Shown here piece after piece: positions 26,440 to 33,918 of a stretch of 47,861 bases of DNA. Source of the stretch: Corynebacterium sp. HMSC27B11 (GTDB taxonomy: Bacteria; Actinomycetota; Actinomycetes; Mycobacteriales; Mycobacteriaceae); NCBI RefSeq assembly GCF_001815985.1, contig NZ_KV823567.1, positions 1-47,861 of the forward strand. The letters run 5' to 3'. Under the pieces are notes generated by a model that saw only the letters and a program-made list of their open reading frames with translations, searched no databases and had not been told where the DNA came from. The position numbers were made by a program, and so were the translations under genes. The number at the start of each line of letters is the position of its first letter. Positions within the stretch are counted from its first letter, which is position 1.

Positions 26440-26534
26440 ACCAATTGATGAGCGCTGGTGACCGGCAGACCGGCCGCCAGAAGCAATAATCACTGTTCAC
26501 GTCAACACTCCATGCACAACGAAAGGGTTGGATC

Positions 26535-26993
26535 ATGAAGCTGATCCTCACCACCGCCGTTGACAAGCTCGGTGTCCCCGGCGACATCGTTGAAGTCAAG
26601 GCTGGTTACGGACGTAACTACCTGCTGCCACGCGGCTACGCCATCGTTGCGACCCGCGGCGCAGAGAAGCAGATCAAGGACATCCAGCGTGCCAAGGCTG
26701 ATCGCGTTATCCGCGACCAGGAGCACGCAGAGGCGGTCAAGGCAGAGCTCGAGGCGCTGTCCGCTGTTCAGGTGCCGGTGCGCACCGCACAGGGCGGCAA
26801 GCTGTTCGGCTCCGTGACCACCGCAGACGTCGTCGCAGCTGTTGAGCGCGCAGGCGGTCCGAAGCTGGACAAGCACGCCATCAAGCTGCCAAAGAACAGC
26901 ATCAAGAACACGGGCAAGTACGCCGTGGATGTGAAGCTGGTTTCCGGCATGACCGCGAACCTCGAGTTCGCAGTGGTCGACGCCGATAAGTAA
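26535..26993 (+). CDS. rplI: 50S ribosomal protein L9
   Basis: A 152-residue L9. The N-terminal rRNA-binding domain shows MKLILTTAVDKLGVPGDIVE and the L9 signature GYGRNYLLPRGYAIVAT. A long charged connecting helix (KQIKDIQRAKADRVIRDQEH) leads to the C-terminal domain (LFGSVTTADVVAAVERAGGP; KNTGKYAVDVKLVSGMTANL). It binds 23S rRNA near the L1 stalk and helps keep reading frame. It is the last gene of the rpsF cluster; an 812-bp gap with DnaA-type boxes follows before dnaB. Confidence 0.97.
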   Translation: MKLILTTAVDKLGVPGDIVEVKAGYGRNYLLPRGYAIVATRGAEKQIKDIQRAKADRVIRDQEHAEAVKAELEALSAVQVPVRTAQGGKLFGSVTTADVVAAVERAGGPKLDKHAIKLPKNSIKNTGKYAVDVKLVSGMTANLEFAVVDADK

Positions 26994-27292
26994 TCGCAGA
27001 AGCAGCCTGGCGTCCAGCGCCGAGGCGGGTGGCATGCGCCGCGCCGTCTGAGCGCTGTGCGCTTAAGCCCTCGCTGACCTTCGCCGGCCTAGACAACCGG
27101 TTTTACGGCGGGTCCGGCCCTCCATGCCTCTGGCTTAGACACCCAGGGGCCGGGTTGGAACCGCCCATGCACAATGGCGTTGGGACAGGCTCATTTTTCA
27201 CCGCGTTTTGGCTGGTGTGCAGGCCGCCGCACAGGCGAGCGGCGCTGCTGCGATGAACGCCGGAACGCACACATAGACAACAGCAAGCACGA

Positions 27293-27325
27293 GGCCCCCG
27301 GCCGGGAATGATCCCGCCGGGGGCT
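27293..27325 (+). terminator. GC-rich hairpin in the rplI-dnaB gap
   Basis: GCCCCCGGCcGGGA and TCCCGCCGGGGGC form a near-perfect stem with one bulged C and an ATGA loop. T-poor sequence follows, so it may be a transcription terminator or a boundary for the DnaA-box region. The rest of 26994-27292 holds GC-rich inverted repeats (for example CCGGCCC/GGGCCGG at 27115-27157) but no convincing gene. Confidence 0.55.
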
Positions 27326-27362
27326 TGGTGTATTCAAGGGCCTTGCGCGGTGTGGGCAAGGA

Positions 27363-27665
27363 TGTGGATAACTGCCTGCGGGGCGTCCCAAAACTTGTAA
27401 TTTCGGGGGGTCTAGCGGTGGGTGAAGGTTGTGGGGGACACGCCATATTGAGCTGCACTTATAGGCATTTTCGCGAGTTATCCACAGGGGGGTCTGCTTC
27501 TCGGCAGGTTTTTGGAAAAGCTCTCTACCTGCAGAAATAGGGCGCACAGAGGGTTATGGACAGGCTGATCCACAGTTCATCCACAAGCTGACCTGGGGCT
27601 TGTGGATTTGTCCACACATCATCCACACGCCATACACAGAGCTATCCACAATCGCCTGTGGATAA
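27363..27665. promoter_or_regulatory. Cluster of DnaA boxes upstream of dnaB
   Basis: Three perfect TTATCCACA boxes are present: 27363-27371 (minus), 27478-27486 (plus) and 27657-27665 (minus). Six one-mismatch copies lie at 27566-27574, 27577-27585, 27608-27616, 27619-27627 and 27642-27650, with a weaker one at 27601-27609 (two mismatches). Eight or nine sites in about 300 bp, most within 100 bp, is far above chance in GC-rich DNA. I infer binding by the initiator DnaA, either to control dnaB or to titrate DnaA. No AT-rich unwinding element is obvious, so it is not called an origin. Confidence 0.7.
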
Positions 27666-27747
27666 CTCCTCCGAATGCGCGCTGGATCGGCCCCGAGTCA
27701 GTCATCTGAAGAACAAGAATTAGAACGCTCTGGGCCGCCGAATCGGG

Positions 27748-27776
27748 TTTGTCCGCAGCGCTGGCTAGGGTGATAA
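27748..27776 (+). promoter_or_regulatory. Possible dnaB promoter
   Basis: TTTGTC (27748-27753), 17 bp, TGATAA (27771-27776), 29 nt before the dnaB ATG. An alternative -10, TAGGGT, overlaps it. Weak consensus match; the DnaA boxes lie about 80 bp upstream. Confidence 0.35.
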
Positions 27777-27805
27777 CCGAGCCTGATTAAGCACGCGGAG
27801 GCACG

Positions 27806-29326
27806 ATGGAGAGCAACATGGGTGGAATGTCTTTCGACGACGGCGCAGAACTCCTGCCGCCACCACCGGAGGAGGACCACGCCCCGCACCCGGATAGCGG
27901 TGGGGGTGCGTGGAGCTCTGCCGCGCCCGCCCGCAATAACTTCGGATCCGGCCAGCGCCGATCCGGGCGTTCGGGTGGACGTCGTGAAGAATTCCAGGAT
28001 CTGGGCCGCGAGATGCCACAGAACGTCGCGGCGGAGCAGGGCGTGCTCGGCGGCATGCTGATGAACAAGGACGCCATCAGCGAGGTCGTCGAGGTCCTCG
28101 TCATGGACGACTTCTACCGTCCCGCCCACCAGACGATCTTCGACGTCATCGTCCGCCTCTACGGGGAGGGCAAGGAGGTCGATCCGGTCATCGTCGCCGG
28201 GCGCCTGGACCGGGATGGCAAGCTCGAGCAGATCGGCGGAGCGCCGTACCTGCAGTCCATCATGTCCAAGACCCCGACCAGTGCGAACGTGGGCTACTAC
28301 GCCAACCTGGTCAAGGAGAAGGCCACGCTGCGCCGGCTCGTGACCGCGGGCACCCGCATTGTGCAGCTGGGCTACTCCGGCATCGAAGGTGCCGAGGTGG
28401 AGTCCGTGGTGGACAACGCCCAGCAGGAGATGTTCGCGCTGACGAACTCCGCGACCAGCGAGGACTACGAGGTCTTCGAGCGCCTGCTGGACCCCACCCT
28501 GGACGAGATCGACGAGCTCGAGTCCCAGGGCGGCACCGCCAAGGGCATCGCCACCGGATTCCAGGATCTGGACGACCTCACCAATGGGCTGCACGGCGGG
28601 CAGATGATCATCGTCGCGGCTCGCCCTGGTGTCGGTAAGTCCACCCTGGCGCTGGACTTCATGCGCTCGGCCTCCATCCGCCAGAACAAGGCCTCCGTGC
28701 TCTTCAGCCTGGAGATGAGTAAGTCCGAGGTCATGATGCGCATCCTCTCCGCCGAGGCGGAGGTACACCTCTCCGCGATGCGTGGCGGCAAGATGGAGGA
28801 GGACGACTGGGAGCGGCTGACTCGCCGCATCGGGGAGATCGATAAGTCCCCGATCTTCATCGATGATTCCCCGAATCTCACGATGATGGAGATCCGCGCG
28901 AAGGCGCGCCGCCTGAAGCAGCAGCACGATATCGCGCTGATCGTGGTGGACTACCTGCAGCTCATGAGCTCGGGCAAGAAGGTCGAGTCCCGTCAGCAGG
29001 AGGTCTCCGAGTTCTCCCGCCAGCTGAAGCTGCTGGCCAAGGAGGTGGACGTCCCGGTCGTGGCGATCTCCCAGCTGAACCGTGGCGTGGAGAGTCGCGG
29101 CGACGACGCCCTGCCGCGCATTTCGGACCTGCGTGAGTCCGGCTCGCTGGAGCAGGACGCGGATATGGTCATGCTGATAAACCGCCCGGATAGCGCGAAC
29201 CGCGATCACGAGCGCGCCGGCGAGGCGGACATCATCCTCGCGAAGCACCGTGGCGGCCCGATCGGCACCGTGGTGGTGGCCCACCAGCTGCAGTACTCGA
29301 AGTTCTCCGAGTACCGCGCGGGCTAG
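27806..29326 (+). CDS. dnaB: Replicative DNA helicase
   Basis: A 506-residue DnaB. An Pro/Gly/Ser/Arg-rich leader (about 60 residues) is followed by the N-terminal helical domain (MPQNVAAEQGVLGGMLMNKD), which forms the hexamer collar and contacts DnaG. The RecA-like motor then shows Walker A ARPGVGKSTLAL (Lys278), LFSLEMSKSEVMMR, Walker B LIVVDYLQLM (Asp382) and the H3/arginine-finger region AISQLNRGVESR and LRESGSLEQDADMVMLI. It unwinds DNA ahead of the fork using ATP. No intein interrupts it, unlike some mycobacterial dnaB genes. GCGGAGG lies 5 nt before the ATG. DnaA boxes upstream suggest coupling to initiation. Confidence 0.98.
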   Translation: MESNMGGMSFDDGAELLPPPPEEDHAPHPDSGGGAWSSAAPARNNFGSGQRRSGRSGGRREEFQDLGREMPQNVAAEQGVLGGMLMNKDAISEVVEVLVMDDFYRPAHQTIFDVIVRLYGEGKEVDPVIVAGRLDRDGKLEQIGGAPYLQSIMSKTPTSANVGYYANLVKEKATLRRLVTAGTRIVQLGYSGIEGAEVESVVDNAQQEMFALTNSATSEDYEVFERLLDPTLDEIDELESQGGTAKGIATGFQDLDDLTNGLHGGQMIIVAARPGVGKSTLALDFMRSASIRQNKASVLFSLEMSKSEVMMRILSAEAEVHLSAMRGGKMEEDDWERLTRRIGEIDKSPIFIDDSPNLTMMEIRAKARRLKQQHDIALIVVDYLQLMSSGKKVESRQQEVSEFSRQLKLLAKEVDVPVVAISQLNRGVESRGDDALPRISDLRESGSLEQDADMVMLINRPDSANRDHERAGEADIILAKHRGGPIGTVVVAHQLQYSKFSEYRAG

Positions 29327-29339
29327 TTCTTCTTAGTTC

Positions 29340-29981
29340 TTAGTGCTGCGCCTTGCCGCGCCCGCGCTTGGTGGCCAGAGCCGCGGCGATGCGCTCCTCC
29401 TGGTCCGCGACCTGCGGCTCGATGTGGGCGAGCACGTCCCGGAAGGCGGCGAGCTGCTCTGCGCTCAGCCCGTCGAACATCATGTGGCGCACGGCTTCGA
29501 CGTGCCCCGGTGCGGCGGCGGTGATGGCCTCCAGCCCCTGCTCCTCGAGGATCACGAAGGCGCCGCGGCCGTCGTTATCGCAGGATTCGCGGCGGACGAG
29601 CCCGCGCTTGGCCATGCGGGTGATCTGGTGGGACAGGCGCGAGCGCTCCCACTTGATGGCCTCGGCGAGCGCCACGACGCGCTGCCGGTGATCCGGCGAT
29701 TCCGACAGGTAGACCAACACCTCGTAGTCGGCCAGCGAAATGGTGCTGTCGAGCTGTAGCTCCCGGCTGAGCGCGTTGGTGATGCGGGCGCCCAGGTCTA
29801 GCCATTGGCGCCAGACCTGCTGTTCCTCGTCGGTTAGCCAGCGCACGTCCTGCGCCGGGTGCTGGCCTGCCTGCTGGGTCTCGGGCTGTGCCGTACCGTC
29901 CTTCGCATTGTGCTTCGCTCCCGGGGCTGCCTGTGTTGTGGCGTCGTCCTGGGGCGTCAGCTGTGAATCATTCCTGCTCAT
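29340..29981 (-). CDS. MarR-family transcriptional regulator
   Basis: A 213-residue protein with a polar Gln/Thr/Ala-rich leader of about 45 residues, then a MarR winged helix: VWRQWLDLGARITNALSREL, SLADYEVLVYLSESPDHRQR, recognition-helix region IKWERSRLSHQITRMAKRGL and the wing ESCDNDGRGAFVILEEQGLE. The C-terminal dimerisation helices end in a basic tail (ATKRGRGKAQH). It is divergent from the yceI-family gene, with a 150-bp intergenic region that contains an AT-rich stretch (29988-30012) beside a good -35 box. Control of that neighbour, and of itself, is the natural inference. The gene converges on dnaB with only a 13-bp gap. Confidence 0.88.
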   Translation of the reverse strand: MSRNDSQLTPQDDATTQAAPGAKHNAKDGTAQPETQQAGQHPAQDVRWLTDEEQQVWRQWLDLGARITNALSRELQLDSTISLADYEVLVYLSESPDHRQRVVALAEAIKWERSRLSHQITRMAKRGLVRRESCDNDGRGAFVILEEQGLEAITAAAPGHVEAVRHMMFDGLSAEQLAAFRDVLAHIEPQVADQEERIAAALATKRGRGKAQH

Positions 29982-30012
29982 GGTGCATTCATTTAAACAT
30001 ATTTCTAAGTAG

Positions 30013-30041
30013 TTGACACGTCACCAACATCGGCCTATGGT
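30013..30041 (+). promoter_or_regulatory. Promoter of the yceI-family gene
   Basis: TTGACA (30013-30018), exactly 17 bp, TATGGT (30036-30041). This is close to the sigma-A consensus. It gives a leader of about 80 nt. The AT-rich stretch directly upstream is a candidate MarR operator. Confidence 0.65.
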
Positions 30042-30131
30042 TGAGATCAACGCCAGGCCGGAGCCTGACGTCCCGAAAGAAAAATCACCACGGCGGAACA
30101 ACGCAGCCGCCGCAAGGAAAGGCAGCACACC

Positions 30132-30680
30132 GTGACCAAGTCCGTGAACGACTACGCAGGTACCTACACCATCGACCCGACTCACACCGAGATCGGCTTC
30201 ACCGCTCGCCACGCGATGGTGACCAAGGTCCGCGGCAACTTCGGTGAGTTCAGCGGCTCCGCCAGCACCAAGGAGAACCTCGAGGACGCAGCGATCAACG
30301 TCGAGATCGACGTCGCCTCCATCGACACCGGCAACGCCGACCGCGACGGCCACCTGCGCACCTCCGACTTCTTCGAGGTGGATAAGTTCCCGAAGATCAC
30401 CTTCACCTCCACCGCGGTCGAGGCCAACGGCGAGGACGGCCTGAAGGTCACCGGCGACCTGACCATCAAGGACGTCACCAAGTCCGTCACCATCGACTTC
30501 GACTTCAACGGCGAGGTCACCGACCCGTGGGGCATGTCCCGCATCGGCTTCGAGGGTGCGACCACCATCAACCGCAAGGACTTCGGCCTGACCTGGCAGA
30601 CCGCCCTCGACGGCGGCGGTGTCCTGGTCTCCGAGAAGATCACCCTGAACTTCGACGTCTCCGCGGTCAAGGAGGCCTAA
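30132..30680 (+). CDS. YceI-family lipid-binding-like protein
   Basis: A 182-residue protein filling one YceI domain: YTIDPTHTEIGFTARHAMVT, VRGNFGEFSGSA, DRDGHLRTSDFFEVDKFPKI, VTGDLTIKDVTKSVTIDFDF and FEGATTINRKDFGLTW. The family forms an eight-stranded lipocalin-like barrel that binds isoprenoid or other hydrophobic ligands. No signal peptide is seen, so it appears cytosolic, in contrast to E. coli YceI. It starts with GTG at 30132 after AAAGGCAG. The divergent MarR gene makes it a likely target of a ligand- or stress-responsive switch. Confidence 0.9.
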   Translation: MTKSVNDYAGTYTIDPTHTEIGFTARHAMVTKVRGNFGEFSGSASTKENLEDAAINVEIDVASIDTGNADRDGHLRTSDFFEVDKFPKITFTSTAVEANGEDGLKVTGDLTIKDVTKSVTIDFDFNGEVTDPWGMSRIGFEGATTINRKDFGLTWQTALDGGGVLVSEKITLNFDVSAVKEA

Positions 30681-30685
30681 GCGCC

Positions 30686-30716
30686 CAGGCGGTGGTAGCC
30701 ACCACCTCCTTGCCTG
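30686..30716 (+). terminator. Hairpin after the yceI-family gene
   Basis: CAGGC/GCCTG encloses GGTGGT-agcc-ACCACC just after the stop. No T-run, so termination is tentative. Confidence 0.4.
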
Positions 30717-30835
30717 AAACTCGCCCCGCCAGCCTGTGCCCTCGAGTGGCACAGCGGTTCACTGAAGCCCAGTGAGCTGTACAGCTGGCCGTGGGCGAGT
30801 TTTCGCGTTTCTGGGATGGCGGTACGCTGAACAGC

Positions 30836-31345
30836 GTGATTGGCGCTCTGCTCGTGTTCACCGGCGGCCTGCTCGGCACCCTGGCCCGCTGGGTGCTCAC
30901 CGATGCGCTCAGCGGCGGGGCCGGCCTGGCCGGGCAGTGGGGGCTGCTGTCCGCGAATGTGCTCGGCGCGGGGCTGCTGGGCTTTGTGGGCAGCTTCTTC
31001 CGGGACGACAATGCGGCAGCGGGGTTTGGCTCCTCCGTGCGGCGCGACTGGTTCCTCGCGGGTCGGGAGAAGCTCCTGCTCGGCACCGGTTTTTGCGGGG
31101 CGTTCACCAGTTACTCTGCTCTTGCCGGTGCGGTCGCTTTTATTAACGACGACGCCGGCGCCATTGCCGTTCTCGGCTACTTCGCGGCCACGATCGTGCT
31201 GGGCGTGTGCGCGGCTACGGCCGGCATTGCTGCCGGCCGCGCCGCCAGCCAGCGCGGGGGTGTGACTTCCCAGTCCGCCGAGCAGGGCGCGGGCAAGCAG
31301 CCCGGCGGGCAGCCGGACCAGAGCGCCCTCGGGGGTGATGCGTGA
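30836..31345 (+). CDS. crcB: Fluoride channel Fluc/CrcB, first subunit
   Basis: A 169-residue protein with four membrane helices. VIGALLVFTGGLLGTLARWV at the start, LLSANVLGAGLLGFVGSFF and GTGFCGAFTSYSALAGAVAF match the Fluc signature (GxxGAxxRY, N-x-x-G, GFCGGFTTFS). The channel is an antiparallel dimer that lets toxic F- leave the cell; paired genes usually form a heterodimer. The GTG at 30836 is chosen because TACGCT lies 7 nt before it, a leaderless layout that removes a non-conserved 15-residue extension (GTG at 30791). A Gly/Gln/Ser-rich tail follows the last helix. I found no fluoride riboswitch upstream. Confidence 0.87.
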   Translation: MIGALLVFTGGLLGTLARWVLTDALSGGAGLAGQWGLLSANVLGAGLLGFVGSFFRDDNAAAGFGSSVRRDWFLAGREKLLLGTGFCGAFTSYSALAGAVAFINDDAGAIAVLGYFAATIVLGVCAATAGIAAGRAASQRGGVTSQSAEQGAGKQPGGQPDQSALGGDA

Positions 31346-31833
31346 TGGCGGGTTATGGCGCAGGCGCGGTGCTCCTCATGGCCATCGCTGGCGGGCTGGG
31401 CGCGCTCGCCCGCTGGGGTGCGGATAGTTGGCTGAAACGCCACGTGCCCCCGTTGGCGAGCCTGGCGGTGATTAATACCGTCGGCAGCCTCCTGCTGGGC
31501 CTGCTCATGGGCGCGGCCACCGGTGCGGGGGAGGGGCCGGATGCGCTCGGCGAGCTCTCGCTGGGGCCGGTCTCGGTGAGCGGGGCCGCGGCCGTGCTCG
31601 TGATGGGGACCGGATTCCTGGGCGGCTTCACCACCTTCTCCACCGTGGCGGTCGGCCTGGTCACGGACCTCCTCGCACCGCCTGAGGCCGCCGAGCCTGC
31701 TGCGTCACCGCGCTCCACGCTCCACCGCTACGCTGTGGTTTGCCGCTACGCGGTGGCCGCCCTGGTGGCCGTGGGCATGCTCGGGGTGGCCTGCGCGGCG
31801 TGGGGGCTGGGTTTCGCCCTGACGTCGTCATAA
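31345..31833 (+). CDS. crcB: Fluoride channel Fluc/CrcB, second subunit
   Basis: A 162-residue partner of the preceding channel gene. Helix 1 is VLLMAIAGGLGALARWGADS; next come LASLAVINTVGSLLLGLLMG with the conserved Asn, then VLVMGTGFLGGFTTFSTVAV, the Fluc selectivity signature with the two phenylalanine-bearing TTFS loop, and a last helix YAVAALVAVGMLGVACAAWG. The start overlaps the stop of the first gene in a GTGATG arrangement (GTG 31342 or ATG 31345), so the two are translationally coupled. The pair should form a heterodimeric fluoride exporter in the membrane. Confidence 0.9.
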   Translation: MAGYGAGAVLLMAIAGGLGALARWGADSWLKRHVPPLASLAVINTVGSLLLGLLMGAATGAGEGPDALGELSLGPVSVSGAAAVLVMGTGFLGGFTTFSTVAVGLVTDLLAPPEAAEPAASPRSTLHRYAVVCRYAVAALVAVGMLGVACAAWGLGFALTSS

Positions 31834-31921
31834 CAAGAAGACACCGCGCCCCGGGGTGGAAACGGGGAAGGGGAAGGGTGGCCCGCGGGCGTGTCTGCCC
31901 GGGGGCGTAGGGTTATGAGGC

Positions 31922-32737
31922 ATGGATCACAGCGACGCGAACACTGCAGGTACGGGGGAGCGGCCGGTGGCGATCTCCATCTCGGGGGTGGCCGTGACCC
32001 GCAATGGTAAGGACCTCATCTCCGGGATTGACCTTAAGGTTCCCGCGGGCACGCACTGGTCGATCCTCGGGCCCAACGGTGCGGGGAAGACGACCATGCT
32101 CAAGCTGATGGGGGCGCAGTCCTTCCCCACCACCGGGACCGTCGAGATCCTCGGCGAGCAGATGGGGAAGGTCAACACCCTGGAGCTGCGCAAACGCATC
32201 GGGCACGTGGACCCGCGGAAGAACCTGGGGGACATCACGGCCTATGAGGCGGTGCTCTCCGGGGCGTCCGGGTCGAATGGCTACGTGCAGCGCTTCGACT
32301 ACACCGAGGAGATGAAGCAGCGCACCAGCGAGTTGTTGGATCTGGTGGGAATGGGCAACCGCACCGATCGGCGCTGGCCGCAGATGAGCCAGGGGGAGCG
32401 GGCGCGCACGCTGATCGCCCGGGCCCTGGTGACGCAGCCGGAGCTGCTGCTTCTGGACGAGCCCTCGACAGGGCTGGACCTGCCGGGGCGGGAGACGCTG
32501 CTGCACGTCGTGGACCGGCTGCGCGAGGCCCGGCCGGAGGTGGCGACGGTGCTGATCACGCACCACGTGGAGGAGATCGCGGCGTCCACGACGGACGTGC
32601 TGCTGATGAAGGACGGGCGCATCCTGTCCAGCGGCCCGGTGGACGAGGCGCTGACCGCTGAGAAGCTCGGGGAGCTCTACGACATGGACGTCGAGCTGCA
32701 CCGGGTGGGCGGCCGCTGGTTCGCCTTCCAAGGGTGA
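31922..32737 (+). CDS. ABC transporter ATP-binding protein
   Basis: A 271-residue ATPase with Walker A GPNGAGKTTMLKL, the signature MSQGERARTLIARAL, Walker B LLLLDEPSTGLDLPGR and the switch histidine in ITHHVEEI. Overall similarity is to the YlmA/ModF-like class of stand-alone ATPases (SILGPNGAGKTT...GTVEILGE...LRKRIGHVD). No permease or binding protein lies beside it, so the transported substrate, or even a transport role, is unclear. TAGGGT lies 8 nt before the ATG, suggesting a leaderless message. The gene converges with the hot-dog protein gene 7 bp downstream. Confidence 0.9.
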   Translation: MDHSDANTAGTGERPVAISISGVAVTRNGKDLISGIDLKVPAGTHWSILGPNGAGKTTMLKLMGAQSFPTTGTVEILGEQMGKVNTLELRKRIGHVDPRKNLGDITAYEAVLSGASGSNGYVQRFDYTEEMKQRTSELLDLVGMGNRTDRRWPQMSQGERARTLIARALVTQPELLLLDEPSTGLDLPGRETLLHVVDRLREARPEVATVLITHHVEEIAASTTDVLLMKDGRILSSGPVDEALTAEKLGELYDMDVELHRVGGRWFAFQG

Positions 32738-32744
32738 GCCGCGC

Positions 32745-33257
32745 CTACTTCTTGGCGGTGACCCAGATCTTGATCTCCGCGTAGGTGGACTCCACGCCGG
32801 CGGAATCTTCGAAGTGGATCTTCACCGGGACTTCCTGGCCGCCGGTTTCGCGGGTAATGGTGGAGAAGTCCGGCAGCTCGGCGGTCGCGGTGGCGGTCAG
32901 CCGGCCGGTGGTCTTCTTCAGGTACTTCGCTTCCATGCCCATCGGCAGCCAGCGGTGGGTGTTCGGCACGGAGGCCTCGGCGAGCATGCCCATCGCGACC
33001 TCAGCGAGGTTGCAGGCGGCAATGGCGTGGAAGGTGCCGATGTGGTTCTGGACCAGCCACCACTTCGGCGCGGTGACCTGGCAGTAGCCCGGGCGCAGGT
33101 CCTTGACGAACGGCAGCACGGTGAGGAAGTACGGGGCCTTGAAGGCCGCGAATACGGAGAACAGGCGGTTGCCGGCCGGCTTCTTGGCCAGCTTCTTCCA
33201 GGCCTTATAGGTGGCAGACGGGGCTGCTTCAGCGAAAGATGCGTTCGGAATGCTCAT
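32745..33257 (-). CDS. Hot-dog fold protein, DUF4442/thioesterase-like
   Basis: A 170-residue protein of the hot-dog superfamily. The core GYCQVTAPKWWLVQNHIGTF then HAIAACNLAEVAMGMLAEAS resembles the central helix of acyl-CoA thioesterase-like DUF4442 proteins, with strands LRPGYCQVTA, GRLTATATAELP and VPVKIHFEDSAG. The substrate is unknown; acyl thioesters are the usual guess for this fold. TACTTT lies 7 nt before the ATG at 33257, so I prefer this leaderless start to an ATG three codons earlier. It is divergent from the thioredoxin gene. Confidence 0.8.
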   Translation of the reverse strand: MSIPNASFAEAAPSATYKAWKKLAKKPAGNRLFSVFAAFKAPYFLTVLPFVKDLRPGYCQVTAPKWWLVQNHIGTFHAIAACNLAEVAMGMLAEASVPNTHRWLPMGMEAKYLKKTTGRLTATATAELPDFSTITRETGGQEVPVKIHFEDSAGVESTYAEIKIWVTAKK

Positions 33258-33319
33258 AAAAAACAAAGTAACTCATGTTTCGTGCGCCGACCCTGGAATA
33301 AAGCAAACTGCACCCAACG

Positions 33320-33348
33320 TTGCACGGGGCAGAAAGAAACGATAAAAA
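33320..33348 (+). promoter_or_regulatory. Promoter of the thioredoxin gene
   Basis: TTGCAC (33320-33325), 17 bp, TAAAAA (33343-33348). The leader would be about 55 nt and ends with a GAAAGGG ribosome binding site. Confidence 0.5.
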
Positions 33349-33408
33349 TTCGCCGCGCCGGGCGGGCACCCCGGGCGGACACAACGTAAGCAGCGAAAGG
33401 GATAACAC

Positions 33409-33795
33409 ATGGCTACGAAGGAAATCACTGGCGAGAACTTCCAGGAGACCGTCGGCAAGGAGGGCATCGTCCTGCTGGACTTCTGGGCAGAGTGGTGCGG
33501 CCCATGCAAGCGCTTCGGGCCGATTTTCGAGGCCACCTCCGAGGAGCACCCGGAGGTCACCTTCGGCAAGGTGGACACCGAGGCTAACCAGGAGCTCGCG
33601 GCAGCCCTGCAGATCCAGTCCATCCCGACGATCATGATGTTCCGCGACGGCGTCCTGCTGGCTCGCGAGGCCGGCATGCTGCCGAAGGAGGCCCTCAACG
33701 ACCTCATCTCCCAGGCTGAGAAGCTGGACATGGACGAGGTTCGCAAGCAGGTCGAGGAGCAGATGAAGCAGGCTGAGGCTCAGCAGGAGGGCTAA
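33409..33795 (+). CDS. Thioredoxin
   Basis: A 128-residue thioredoxin. The active site is WAEWCGPCKRF with redox cysteines Cys30 and Cys33; the preceding VLLDFWAEW and the cis-proline loop SIPTIMMFRDG complete the fold. It reduces protein disulphides in the cytosol. A Glu/Gln/Lys-rich helical tail of about 25 residues (VRKQVEEQMKQAEAQQEG) goes beyond the usual 105-110 residues and may be a coiled-coil contact. The gene is preceded by GAAAGGGATAACAC and followed by a clear terminator, so it is monocistronic. It lies next to pspA, another stress gene. Confidence 0.95.
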   Translation: MATKEITGENFQETVGKEGIVLLDFWAEWCGPCKRFGPIFEATSEEHPEVTFGKVDTEANQELAAALQIQSIPTIMMFRDGVLLAREAGMLPKEALNDLISQAEKLDMDEVRKQVEEQMKQAEAQQEG

Positions 33796-33819
33796 GCCCC
33801 CGCCTTTCCGCACTGAGGG

Positions 33820-33846
33820 CCCGCGCTACCACGCGGGTCTTTTCTT
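33820..33846 (+). terminator. Thioredoxin gene terminator
   Basis: CCCGCG-ctacca-CGCGGG followed by TCTTTTCTT, a standard intrinsic terminator. Confidence 0.85.
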
Positions 33847-33918
33847 GGCCGCTGCGCGGTCATGGTGAGCCATTCGTGTCTACTCTGGGGCGCACGACCT
33901 ACTAGAGGAGCGATACTT

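Noticed and set aside
26440..26534. rpsR between ssb and rplI
   Set aside because: Mycobacteria have rpsR1 here, but this 95-bp gap is too short and has no S18-like reading frame.
27363..27665. Chromosomal origin oriC
   Set aside because: DnaA boxes are clustered, but dnaA/dnaN are not adjacent and no AT-rich unwinding region is seen, so I only call a DnaA-box cluster.
30681..30835. Fluoride riboswitch before the crcB genes
   Set aside because: The conserved fluoride-riboswitch pseudoknot sequences are not recognisable; the stretch holds only a hairpin and a leaderless-type promoter.
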